A DNA stretch of 64,000 bases. Source: Paracentrotus lividus. Its lineage: Eukaryota > Echinodermata > Echinoidea > Camarodonta > Echinidae. The notes under the pieces were generated by a model that did no database searches, was not told where the DNA came from, and saw only the letters and a list, made by a program, of their open reading frames with translations. Below are positions 46,901 to 58,271 of the stretch, in pieces (positions within the stretch are counted from its first letter, which is position 1; each line of letters opens with the position of its first letter). The translations under genes were made by a program, and so were the position numbers. The stretch spans positions 213,572 through 277,571 of the forward strand of contig CALNVZ010000804.1 in the NCBI GenBank assembly GCA_940671915.1, read 5' to 3'.

Positions 46901-48056
46901 CATTCAATTGGTCCACTCACCATTCGGTCTACATCCAATTGGTCCACTCACCATTTGGTCTACATCCAATTGGTCCACTCACCAGTTGGTCTACAGTACT
47001 ACATCCAATTGGTCCACTCACCAGTTTGGTCTACATCCAATTGGTCCACTCACCAGTTGGTCTACATCCAATTGGTCCACTCACCATTCGGTCTACATCC
47101 AATTGGTCCACTCACCATTTGGTCTCACATCCAATTGCTTCACTCACCAGTTGGTCTAACATTCATTTGGTCCACTCACCATTCGGTCTACATCCTATTG
47201 GTCACCTCACCATTTAGTCTACATCCAATGGTCCACACCAGTGGTCTACATCCAATTGGTTCTACTCACCATTCGGTCTACATCCAATTGTTCCACTCAT
47301 CCCAGACATTGGGGGGGAGGGGGGAGGGGAGCTCAATTTTTGAGCCCAACCAGTATATTGGGACCTGACCTTCATTATTATGAAAAGAAAGTTTAAAACA
47401 GAAAGACATCCGATCCGAACCGCGCGAGAGAGCAGCTTGAGCTAAAAAAAATTGCCAAGAGAAATCTCCAATATGAGCATTCTCAAACAAATTATGAGCA
47501 GAGGCGGGCGGGCCTCAAAAAATATCGAGAGCAGCCCTCCCCCTTAAACACACAGCGCGGGGGGGGGGGTTCTATGGTTGTGCCCCCAATAAGGATAGTA
47601 GTGACCCCTTGTATTTTTTGTTAAAGTTTAATCAATAGGAAACATGCGAGCGCGCAGCGCGAGCTAAAATAATTGTCAAGAGAAACCTGAAATACGATTG
47701 TTTCAAAACAAATTATGAGCAGAAGGGGGGCTCGAAAATATCAACAGACCCTCAAGTATCGGGGCCGGGGCTCAATTGGTGACTCCAATCTAGATAGTAT
47801 TCCTTATGTCCCTATTTAAAAAGAAAAATAAAAATGCTGTCGAGCGGCAGCGGCAGCTAAAATTTGTCAATAGAGACCTAAAATATAATGTTTTTATTAA
47901 AAAAAAAAAGAAAAAAGAAAAAAAAAAAAATGGTGGGGAGCCAATTGATATCCCCAATCACCACTCCCCCCCCCTATCACATCGCCAAGCACTCCCCTGT
48001 CCTCCGTTTAACAAAGATTTCCATGGGAGGCGGCTTAATGAGATCGTCTGAAGTCC
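43695..48056 (+). repeat. First copy of false duplication 2
   Basis: Collinear with 48082-52376 across a 25-N gap. Errors rise toward the gap, suggesting a contig end extended with raw long-read sequence. Confidence 0.8.
43959..46605 (+). mobile_element. TIR DNA transposon, copy A (2,647 bp, non-autonomous)
   Basis: The left tip GGCCCGTATTCTGTTACGGG and TTTAGAGTTGT are mirrored at the right end (ACAACTCTAAA, CCCCGCAACAGAATACGGG, CCC). It is flanked by TA (43957-43958 and 46606-46607); TAGG is also compatible because the boundary G's are ambiguous. The intact target, TGCACCTATAGGGTTCAAG, exists in neighbouring array units (54081-54099), which confirms the insertion point. Inside are four or five GAGACGTCTC-like palindromes at 44530-44870 and AT-rich sequence but no transposase. 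Superfamily uncertain (Tc1/mariner- or ISL2EU-like by target). Copy C is at 54433-58048. Confidence 0.8.
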
Positions 48057-48081
48057 NNNNNNNNNNNNNNNNNNNNNNNNN
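48057..48081. other. Assembly gap (25 N)
   Basis: Second 25-N run, between the two copies of false duplication 2, inside the foldback element. Confidence 0.95.
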
Positions 48082-51000
48082 CTCAACAACCCACAGATCC
48101 GGGGTTTGTTAATCGGAATCGGCTCCACGGATACCAGCCAAGTGCAATTAATCGAGATTCACCGATAGTTGATCCAATTATGACACTATTTATGACGCTG
48201 TGGATCTGTGGATTTCAGTCGAGTCCACCTTGTGAATACCATAGGAAAATCCTAGGTCCAGCCCTAGGTTAAAACCTAGGTTCAAGAATTGCCCCAAAGT
48301 TCTAATTTTGCAACAACGGGTGCAGTTCTGCACACCTGTTAGTGCAAAGATGCACCTTAGGCCCGTATTCTGTTACGGGGATTTAGAGTTGTGCTGTCGC
48401 ACGAAAATAGTAAGGGGTAAGAAACGAGAATGAACGTCTGATTTGCATGCTTCTCTATGAAGCGTCATGAAGCGTGCGTCTAATTGTACGAAAGTAGATT
48501 AGGATGACGTCTATCGGATCAGACTTGTACAAGCATTGTAAAGAATTCTAAACTAGGATAGGTGTTAGAATTTGAATATGGCCTTGCGAGTTATTATGTC
48601 GGAGGAAGCTAATTTATCAATTTCTCGTGAAATTAAGGTTGTTAAAACTTTGTTTAAAATTAGGTGCATGTAATAGAACTGTCCACAAACGATTAGATTA
48701 ATTGCATGTTAAATATCAAAAATGACATTCCGAACGAGAGAAGTATCATTTTGACCTGACATATTGAAATAAAAGAAACTGACGGAAAAACAACAATAAA
48801 CTAATGGTGGCAAGTCACTTGTCATTACACTGAAAAAAAAAACGATTGGAACTAGTTTGAGACTAATTGAGACTGGTTTGAAATTGTTTTTGGATGTTTT
48901 TTTTTTGTCGCGCATACGTCCCAGAGACGTCTTAGAGATATTCCCACGGACCAAGCCGGCGATTTCATTGTCACGACGGAGGCGGGGGGGGCGGAAACAC
49001 CAAGAAAGTGAAAATAAATACACTAAAAATTCGCAATTCGCACATTATGCAGAACTAATGAAAATGATTGCGAGCGCGAAAGATCTAAAAGTGGCAGCAC
49101 AGACGTCTCATGAGTCGAGAGAAAATAGAACATGCCTACGAATGTGTGTGTGTTGTTTCTGTCTGTGGAGACGTCTCTGATGATACATAAAACAATTATC
49201 GGAGACGTCTCCGAGTGTTCGAGTCTCAGAGACATCTCCCGCGACGTTAGATACCACCTATACGTCCATAATTTCTACAGAGGAGAAAACACCATTATCA
49301 TTTTCAACTGAGAATGTAAACTAATGTTTTCTTTCAAGACTACTGAATTATTAATGGCACTTGACATAAATAGGCCACTCGATTTCCTTTTTGCATATAT
49401 TATTGTGTTGCTATGTGAGAACAAGAAACGTGTTTGTCAGTCATAGCAACAACTAGTTATGCAAATTGGATTCAAAATACTAAAACGAGTAGTTGATTCA
49501 GGCAATTTGTTCCGTCCTGAATCTGAGACCTTTGTCCGTTTTTCATTGTGCTATGTCAGCCATAACCTGGAACCGCTAAGCTTCTCAAAAAAGATAATCC
49601 GTGCTTTGATAATTTACCTCGTTAAGCATGGATTACCTTTTTCACCACAATAAGAATAATTTCCCGCTCCATTTCAAATATAGCGAGCATACATACATAC
49701 ATACAACATGCTACAAAAAAATACACACAACAAAGAATGGAAACAAATTCCCCCATTCTTCAAAGGTCCATATTATTTATAATTATTGATAGATGTAGGA
49801 TTTCGAGGCCGAGGGATATTGGTTAATGAATATTGAGTTTTATTGTTATGTGTTATGGCTCTGTAAAGAGTTGAATATTTAAATAGTGGAAAATTTATAT
49901 TTTACCCCTTCCCATTATTTCAACTTTTGCCCCTCCCAAATAAGAAAAATAAATAAAGAAAAAAAGTAATAAGAAAAAGATTGGTGCGCATGCACCTAGC
50001 GTGAGACTTTTGCCCATGCATGTAGCGTGATGTCGGAATCAAATTCAACGTTTCATTGTTTTTGGCCAAATATGGAACACTTCACATTTGTGAAAGAAAA
50101 AATTCGTGAGCATATTTAGGAGATTAATTCAAAAGAATAAAACTACGAACAAATAATTATTATATTATATATTTATATAATTGTTATATCTATCTTTATG
50201 TTTTACATGTTAGAAAAAAGTAAACTGCAGCAGTAAAGTCAACCACTTAAATTATGGGCAATGCTTTTCTGATCCGAGCAAGTTCGATCAGAAAAACACA
50301 AAAACACACCAAAAAAAAAAAAACACAAAGAAAACAACAAAACAAACGAACAAACAAAACATCCACCCCCCCCAAAAAAAAAATAGAATAAAAAAAACAA
50401 AACAAACAAACAAAACGATTAAAATCAGGCTGGTTCGTATCATATTGGGGGGAGTAACGATCCGGATCATAATTATAGTCAATTAAAATTCGAAGGGGAT
50501 TCGGCTCGCTTTTGAAATGTCAAAAAAACAGCCGAATACCCTCAAAAACGACTCCCGAAATGTGTCCCCCTCAAAGTGAGATACCATCCGTAGGATCATA
50601 ATGCCTTTAGGTATATAATTATCAGAGGAATAAACATTGTCCTTTTTCAGTGAAAATTTCCAAGCCTGTTAATTGTTCCCATCCCAGGCCAAACTGACAT
50701 TGTATATGAATAGGAACGTGATAATTAAAAGTGCATGACAAGCGACAATGCACAACACTCGGTAGTCAAAGGATAAAGCGGCTTCACACAATCATTGTTG
50801 CGTCATTATTTCAATAGATTTCCGGTTTATCTTGTGCGATTTCAGTGGACTAGAAACTTTGCAGCCTGTACGCGAAGTTGTACACGTTGGGGAGTTTTTT
50901 CTCTACGGTTCTATTGTTCGAATCTATTGTCAATTGCCGTACAACTCTAAAACCCCGCAACAGAATACGGGCCCTAGGGTTCAACGAGATAAAAACACCT

Positions 51001-52376
51001 ATTGGTCTACAACCTATTGGTCCACTAGCCAATACGTTCTACTCCATTCAGTCTAAACCTAATCGTGCCACTAAACCATTTGGTCTACACCCAATCGGTC
51101 CAACCACACACTCGTCTACATCCAATGGTCCACTCACCAGTTGGTCTACATCCAATTGTCCACTCACCATTGGTCTACATCCAATTGGTCTACTCACCAG
51201 TTGGTCTACATCCTATTAGTCCACTCACCAATTGTCTACATCCAAATTGGTCCACTCACGAGTTGTCTACATTCAATTGGTCCACTCACCATTCGGTCTA
51301 CATCCAATTGGTCCACTCACCATTTGGTCTACATCCAATTGTCACTCACAGTTGGTCTACATTCAATTGGTCCACTCACCAGTGTCTACATCCAATTGGG
51401 TCCACTCACAAGTTGTCTACATCCAATTGGTCCACTCACCAGTTGGTCTACATCCAATTGGTCCACTCACCATTCGGTCATACATCCAATTGGTCCACTC
51501 ACCATTTGGTCTACACATCCAATTGCTTCACTCACCAGTTGGTCTACATTCATTTGGTCCACTCACCATTCGGTCTACATCCTATTGGTCCACTCACCAT
51601 TTAGTCTACATCCAATGGGTCCACTCACCAGTGGTCTACATCCAATTGGTCTACTCACCATTCGGTCTACATCCAATTGTTCCACTCATCCAGACAATTG
51701 GGGAGGAGGGGGGAGGGGGAGCTCAATTTTTGAGCCCCAACCAGTATATTGGGACCCTTCATTATTATGAAAAGAAAAGTTTAAACAGAAAGACATCCGA
51801 TCCGAACGCGCGAGAGAGCAGCTTGAGCTAAAAAAAATTGCCAAGAGAAATCTCCAATATGAGCATTTCAAACAAATTATGAGCAGAAGCGGGCGGGCCT
51901 CAAAAATATCGAAGCCCCTCCCCCTTAAACACAGCGTCGGGGGGGGGTTCTATGGTTGTGCCCCAATAAGGATAGTAGTGACCCCTTGTATTTTTTGTTA
52001 AAGTTTATCAATAGGAAACATGCGAGCGCGCAGCGCGAGCTATAAAAATATTGTCAAGAGAAACCTGAAATACGATTGTTTCAAAACAAATTATGAGCAG
52101 AAGGGGGGCTCGAAAAATATCAACGACCCTCAAGTATCGGGGCGGGGCTCAATTGTGACTCCAATCTAGATAGTATTCCTATGTCCCTATTTAAAAAGAA
52201 AAATAAAAAAGCTGTCGAGCGCGCAGCGGCAGCTAAAATTTTGTCAATAGAGACCTAAAATATAATGTTTTTATTAAAAAAAAGAAAAAAGAAAAAAAAA
52301 AAAAAATGGTGGGGAGCCAATTGATATCCCAATCTCCTTAAGATCATGGGAGGGGCTTAATGATGTCTGAGTCCCC
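48082..52376 (+). repeat. Second copy of false duplication 2
   Basis: Repeats 43695-48056 in order: palindrome-rich array part, transposon (48360-50974), 31-bp array (about 51000-51690) and ~200-bp repeats. The first part is the noisier of the pair. The unique continuation starts at about 52377. Confidence 0.8.
48360..50974 (+). mobile_element. Transposon copy B (duplicate of copy A)
   Basis: Same tips, same flanking array phase and same internal landmarks as 43959-46605, differing by scattered small indels. Identical flanks on both sides show it is the same insertion event appearing twice. Confidence 0.8.
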
Positions 52377-52576
52377 TCCCCCCCCCAAAAAAAAAAAATA
52401 AAATAAAAAATAAAAATAATAATGATAAAAATATTGGGGGGTTAATATCATCTGTGTCAAATAAGATTGTATCATAGTGGCGATCGCCGATATCTGTATG
52501 GCATCAAAAATATTGGGGGTGGGGGGGGCTCACGATACTTGAGCCCCCCCTCCCTCCCCTGTTCCGAACCCTATGG
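52377..52576. other. Inner part of the foldback element
   Basis: C-run and A-rich stretch followed by G-rich sequence; no frame of interest. Confidence 0.5.
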
Positions 52577-52996
52577 CTTACTACATGCATCCAATTGGTT
52601 GTGGACCAAAACGCCTAGTAGACCAATTGGATGTGGACCAAAAACCTAGTGACCAATTGGATGTGGACCAAACGCCTAGTAGACAACTTGAATGTGGACC
52701 AAACGCTTAGTAGGACCCAATTGGATGTGGACCAAACGCCTAGTAGACCAATTGAATGTGGACCAAACGCCTAGTAGACCAATTGGATGTGGACCAAACG
52801 CCTAGTAGGCCAATTGGATGTGGACCAAACGCCTTAAAGACCAATTGGAGGTGGACCAAACGCCTAGTAGACCTATTTGTCAATGGACCAAATGGTTAGT
52901 GGACTAAAATGTCATTGGACCAAATGGCTGTAGACGAAATGGAAGTATACCAACTAGTAGTAGACCAATAGGTTGTAGACCAATAGGTTAAAAACC

Positions 52997-53560
52997 GTTC
53001 AAGATTGCCCCCAAAGTTCTGATTTTGCAACTAAGGTGTGCAATTATGCACCTTACCGGGAGCAAAGATGCACTAAGTAGGGTGCAATTCTACACCCCAT
53101 TCGTCGATTCATGGGTACATTCCAATTGCACCAGACTCGAACCGACTGGGGACTAGAATAGAAATCGAATCACATCCCCCCCCCCCCCATACACACACAC
53201 ATCCATCGACAGGACCCATATACTACACTACTACACTGTATGCACATACAAATTACTTTTCGCGAGATATAGAATGTGTCTAAATAACAGTATACACTAA
53301 GAAATAGAGGTTCAACTTAGCACCCTAAAAGGTGCACAGCTTTATCGCTATACCTATACCCCTAAGGGTGCCAGTGTGCACCCCAACGATGGGGTGCAAA
53401 CTTGCACCTCATGACAGGGTGCAAAGTTGCACCCCTATGGTTCAATATTACACCTTTTGGGGTGCAACTCTACACCCCTTTTACATTACTTACTGAACGT
53501 ATGGGTGTGAATACACCCTTTAGGGTTCAATTCTGCACTCAAGGGTTCCAGAGTGCACCC
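52997..53560 (+). repeat. GTGCA/TGCACC arrays flanking a short spacer
   Basis: Array remnants at 52997-53105 and 53287-53560. The spacer contains TATGCACATACAAATTACTT (53228-53247), which recurs nearly unchanged at 58390-58410 beside another array, so it is part of the repeated unit. The second block starts ACACTAAGAAATAGAGGTTC as at 30113. Confidence 0.65.
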
Positions 53561-54024
53561 TTGAAGTCCCCTGAAACTCGGAGATCGTGGGGAATGCGCG
53601 TTCTTCCTGAGCTCCATTGACTCGTACACAATCGACGGTGGCTTACGCATAGGTCGGACTGCTGGGGATTAACATTCGGACAGCACGAACATGACGAAGT
53701 TGACCGAATTCATTCAATAAATAGGGTCAGTACCTTCGGATTCTCGAGTCCTCAACAATTATTAGTTTATAGACTCTTAACGGGTCTCGTCATATTAATT
53801 CAAAGAGAAAACTGGTATAATGCTCCATTTAAATAACAAAACATAGGATAGATTTACTTCGGACCTCTGGTTAGTTATTCTAGCCATGAAGGATTAAGAG
53901 ATCAGTGCTTTAGACACACTGTCGCTGGAGATTACGCAACACGCTTCAGGCTCTGATTGGAAAGTTATCATTTCATCCGAGATAAGGTGAATTCCCCATG
54001 TTTGATCAATTATACGTCCCTTTA
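53561..54024. other. Unrecognised sequence between arrays
   Basis: Balanced composition, no long frame, no repeat recognised. Confidence 0.45.
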
Positions 54025-54430
54025 AGGTTCGATTTCAGACCCAATGGGTGCAACCCTGAACCCTATTGGGTGCAAAGATGCACCTATAGGGTTCAAGATT
54101 GCACCCACCATATGGGTGCAGCTTTGCACAATATACGATGAAGTATTTCACTTCTCGGGTGCAGAATTGAACCTAAGGGGTGCAATCTTTCACCCTTTAT
54201 GTTCGATTCTGCACCCAAGAAGAGCAATCCTGAACCCTATTGGGTGCAAAAATGTACTTATGGGGGTCAAGATTGCACCCTTAAGGTTCAATTCAGCACC
54301 CATGGGGTGCAGTCCGGAACCCTACTGGGTGCAAAAATACACCTAAAGGGATAAAGATTGCACCCCTAAGGTTCGTTTCTGCACCCAGGGGGTGCAAATC
54401 AGAACCATGTTGGGTGCAAAGATGCACCTA
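54025..54430 (+). repeat. GTGCA/TGCACC array, best-preserved copy
   Basis: Roughly 110-bp higher-order units: GGGTGCAACCCTGAACCC, TATTGGGTGCAAAGATGCAC, CTATAGGGTTCAAGATTGCA, CCC then AAGGTTC-AATTC-TGCACCC. About four are visible. It provides empty-site examples for the two transposon families inserted elsewhere in the array. Confidence 0.8.
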
Positions 54431-56503
54431 TAGGCCCGTATTCTGTTACGGGTTTTAGAGTTGTACGGCAATTGACAATAGAATCGAACAATAGCCCCGT
54501 ACGAGAAAGAACTCCCAGGACGAAAAAAAACCTCCCAAACGTGTACAACTTCCGTACAGCTGGAAGTTTCTAGTCCACTGAAACGCACTAGATAAAACCG
54601 GAAATCCATTGAAATAATGACGTAACAATGATTGTTTGTAGCCGCTTTATCCTTTGACTGCCGAGTGTTGTGCATTGTCGCTTGTCATGCATTTTCAAAT
54701 ATCACGTCCCATTCATTAACAATTCAGTGGCCTGGGATGGGAACAATTAACCAGGGAGGTGGAAAGGGAGTTTTATTCTTTTGAATTAATCTCCTAAATA
54801 GCTCCACGAATTTTTTCTTTCACAAATGTGAAGTGCCCATATTTGGCCAAAAGCAATGAAACGTTGAATTTGATTCCGATATCATGCTACATGCATGCGC
54901 AAAAGTCTCACGTTAGGTGCATGCGCATCAATCTTTTCCTTATTACTATTTTTTTTTCTTTCTTTCTTTTTTTTTTTCTTATTTGGGAGGGGCAAAAGTT
55001 GTAATAATGGGAAGGGGTAAAATATAAATTTTCCACTATTTAAATATTCAACTCTTTACAGAGCCATACACATAAACAATAAAACGTCAATGTTCATTAA
55101 CAATATCCATTCGGCCTCGAAATCCCTACATCTATCAAATAATTCTAAATAATATGGACCTTTGAAGAATGGTGGAATTTGTTTCCATTCTTGTTGTTTG
55201 TATTTTTTTGTACATGTTGTATGTATGTATGCTCGCTATATTTGAAATGGAGTGGGAAATTCTTTTATTGTGATGAAAAATGTAATCCATGCTTAACGAG
55301 GTATATTATCAAAGCACGGATTATCTTTTCTTTGAGAAGCTTAGCGGTTCCAGGTTATGGCTGACATAGCACAATGACAACGGACAAAGGTCTCAGATTC
55401 AGGGCGGAATCAATTGCCTGAATGAACTACTCGTTTATTATGTTGAATCCAATTTGCAAAACTATTTGTTGCTATGACTGACAAACACGTTTCTTGTCTC
55501 ACATAGCAACACACTAATATATGCAAAAAAGGAAATCGAATGGGCGTATTTTATGTCAAGTTGCCATTAATAATTTCAGTAGTCTTGAAAGAAAACATTA
55601 GTTTACATTCTCAGTTGAAAATGATAATGGTGTTTTTCTCCTCTGTAAAGAATTATGGACGTATAGGTGGTATCTGACGTCGCAAGATGTCTCTGAGACT
55701 CGAACACTCGGAGACGTCTCGATAATTGTTTTACGTATCATCAGAGACGTCTCCAGACAGAAAAAAAAAACACACACACATTCGTAGCATGTTCTATTTT
55801 CCCGCCATAAAGGTGGTATCTCACTTTGTCCCCGCGACTCGGATACTCCAGGACGTCTCCGATATATATATATATATTTTTTTCTGTCGCGAGCATTCGC
55901 GGAGATCCCGGGAGACGGGGGTGGATGTGTCCCCCTCCCTCGATTTTTTATGGGGGATCGTCCCCTTCGATTTTTAAAAAATGAAAATTTTTATGTAGTG
56001 ATTAGCTTGTGAAGCTAATAAGAGGTAAAATGCATGTCAAATAAGATGCTAAATGTTATTATAAGGCAAAATTTCCGGCTTGCGCTTCGCGCTCGCAATC
56101 ATTTTACATTAGTTTCTGAATAATGTGCGAGTATGCAAATTTTTTAGTGTAGTTATTTTTTCACTTTTGGGTGTTTCTGTCCCCTCCCCCCCCCCCGTCA
56201 CCGCCTCCCTTCGTGACATGAAAATCGCCGTGCTTGTCGTGGGAATATCTCGGAACGTCTGCGCGACAAAAAAATCAAAAATTTCAAACCATTCTCAAAT
56301 TAGTCCTCAACTAGTTCCAAATCCGTTTTTCCAGTGTAATGACAAGTGACTTGCCACCATTAGTTTATTGTTGGTTTTAGCGTCAGTTGTCCTCTCTACA
56401 ATATGTCAGGTCAAACTAACGTGTCGGAAAATGTCATTTTTGATGATTAACATGCAATTAATCTAATCGCTGTGGACAGTTCTATAATGCACCTAATTCT
56501 TAA

Positions 56504-57736
56504 CTCTTTACGTGCCGGATGCATGATATGTAGCCTACTGTTCATTGCCATACTCTTGCATGCTAGCCTACTATTGACTGCTTAATCCATGTTTTGTTCC
56601 CTACCCTCCCCTGCTTTGTGCATGATTGCGCACATTCGGAATAACGTTGATTGATTACACCGATTCTATTGTTCTGTGCACTGCACACAGGTTAATCCGC
56701 TTTATTCTGGGGCGGGCACATCCGGCTTTTAACTCTTTACGTGCCGGATGCATGATACGTAGCCTACTGTTCGGTGCCATACTCATGCTTGCTAGCCTAC
56801 TATTGACTGCTTAATCCTTGCTTTGTTTCCTACCCTCCCCTGCTTCGTGCATGATTGCGCACATTCGGAATAACGTTGATTGATTACGCCGATTCTATTG
56901 TTCTGCACACTCACAGATTAATCCGCTTTATTCTGCAGCGGGCACATCCGGCTTTTAATTGGCCAATTTTCTCTTTACACAGTTTACATTAAACTTGTTG
57001 TCAGTAATTTGATGTGTTTGTCAACATTTTGATAGGACCTAGGACCTAATGCACAAACAATCACACACAATAAAAAAAAAATAATAAATAATGCCCTGGA
57101 ACAATCGCAAGGTCAGATGATTGCCCTCTTATTTCTAAAAACAGAATTCGCTTTGACATTAGGGACAAATAAGAACGCCACATATTTTAAGTACAACATC
57201 GTTGTTGAAAGTTCTTTTAAAAAAGTTATGAGGAAGTATTGACTGTCATAGTACAAGGGAAAAAAACTTGGCAGTGGGGGATATAGACTCTGGCATGTAC
57301 GAATTACCAGTGCAGCAGAGGGGTCGGGGCGGGGTGGCTCTCAAAGAGTTAATTGGCCAACTTTCTCTTTACATAGTTTACATTAAACTTGTTTTGAGTA
57401 ATTTAATGTGTTTGTCAACATTTTGATAGGACCTAGTGCACAAACAATCGCACACAATAAAAAATAAATTCATGCCCTGGAACAATGCAAGATTCGATAA
57501 TTGCCCTCATATTTAAAAACAAAACGAATTTGGTGTGACTTTAGAGACAAATAAGAATGCCACATCTTTAAAGTACAACATTGTTGTCGAAGTTCTTTTA
57601 AAAAAGTTATGAGGAAGTATTGACTGTCATCTTTAAGTATAAGGTGGAAAAAAACTTGGCAGTGGGAGATATAGACCCTGGCAAGTACGGATTACCAGTG
57701 CAGCAGAGGGGTTGGGGCGGGGTGGCACTTAAAGAG
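56504..57736. mobile_element. TTAA MITE, outer copy (~613 bp without its insert)
   Basis: Tips CTCTTTACGTGCC and GGTGGCACTTAAAGAG; target TTAA at 56500-56503 and 57737-57740. The empty site is visible in transposon copy A, where CTTTGTTTAAGAATTAGG (44252-44269, reverse orientation) is continuous. TTAA and the CTCTTTACGTGCC-type tip suggest piggyBac. It contains a second copy of itself at 56733-57348. Confidence 0.9.
56733..57348. mobile_element. TTAA MITE, inner copy (616 bp) inserted in its own kind
   Basis: Same tip (CTCTTTACGTGCCGGATGCA) and a related right tip (GGTGGCTCTCAAAGAG), with TTAA at 56729-56732 and 57349-57352. The inner copy itself retains the uninterrupted site GGCTTTTAATTGGCC (about 56951-56965), proving where the outer copy was hit. 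The two copies are similar in length and closely related, so activity was probably close in time. Confidence 0.9.
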
Positions 57737-58050
57737 TTAAACAAAGTTTTAACAACCTTTAACTTCAAGTTAACGAGAAAATAGATAAATTAGCTTCCTC
57801 CGACATAAAACTCGCAAAGCCATATCAAATTCTAAACAACCTATACCCCTAGTTTAGAATTCTTTAGAAATGTGTGAACATAATTGATCCCGAATGACGT
57901 CATCTGAATCTACTTTCGTACGATAGGACGCACGCTTCACTGACGCTTCATAGAGAAGCGTGCAAATCAGCGTTGCATTCTCGTCTCATTACCCTTACTA
58001 TTTTCGTGCGACAGCACAACTCTAAACCCCGGAACAGAATACGGGCCCTA

Positions 58051-58260
58051 GGGTTCCAGATTGCACCCTAAGGTTCAATTTTACACCCTATACGGTGCAA
58101 GATTTCACCTCTTGGGTGCAGAATTGAGCCTTATGGGTGCAAACTTGAACCCTTTTGAGTGCTAAGATGCACCTATAGGGTTCAAGATTGCACCCCTAAG
58201 GTTCAATTCTGCACCTGAGAGGTGCAATCCTAAACCATATTGAGTGCAAAGGGGGTTGCA
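58051..58260 (+). repeat. GTGCA/TGCACC array, right of copy C
   Basis: Continues the array interrupted at 54431 (GGGTTCCAGATTGCACCC, AAGGTTCAATT, TGCACCTGAGAGGTGCAAT) and ends in an A-run at 58260-58271. Confidence 0.75.
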
Positions 58261-58271
58261 AAAAAAAAAAA

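Larger units (their letters stand above)
46618..52996. mobile_element. TU-like foldback element (true length ~2 kb; inflated by false duplication)
   Basis: Ends in inverted arrays of a 31-bp repeat. The left array 46630-47305 has TTGGTCTACATCCAA plus TTGGTCCACTCACCAG; the right array 52577-52990 has the reverse orientation with CCAAACGCCTAGTA variants. The outermost units, CCTATTGGTCTACAACC, match at both ends. An 8-bp target duplication GTTCAAGA flanks it (46610-46617 and 52997-53004), and GTTCAAGATTG is the sequence of the host array unit. Sea-urchin TU elements are described as foldback transposons with inverted repeats made of 15-bp tandem units and 8-bp target duplications, so this fits that class. 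The inner part has three diverged ~200-bp repeats (47410-47890). Confidence 0.75.
54433..58048 (-). mobile_element. TIR DNA transposon, copy C, inverted, carrying nested MITEs
   Basis: The same tips (GGCCCGTATTCTGTTACGGG left; CAGAATACGGGCCC right) are flanked by TA (54431-54432, 58049-58050) at the same phase of the array unit as copy A, but the interior runs in the opposite direction. It lacks the part corresponding to about 45775-46310 of copy A, has extra sequence around 55860-56050, and is interrupted by the TTAA MITE pair at 56504-57736. No transposase. Confidence 0.85.

Noticed and set aside
46630-47305. Long overlapping frames in three frames with repeating THQLV/SNWSTH peptides
   Set aside because: They follow from a 31-bp tandem repeat without stop codons; 31 is not a multiple of three, so all frames stay open. 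Same for the copy at about 51000-51690.
48360-50974. Third independent copy of the TIR transposon
   Set aside because: Its flanks are identical to those of copy A on both sides; it is the same insertion shown twice.
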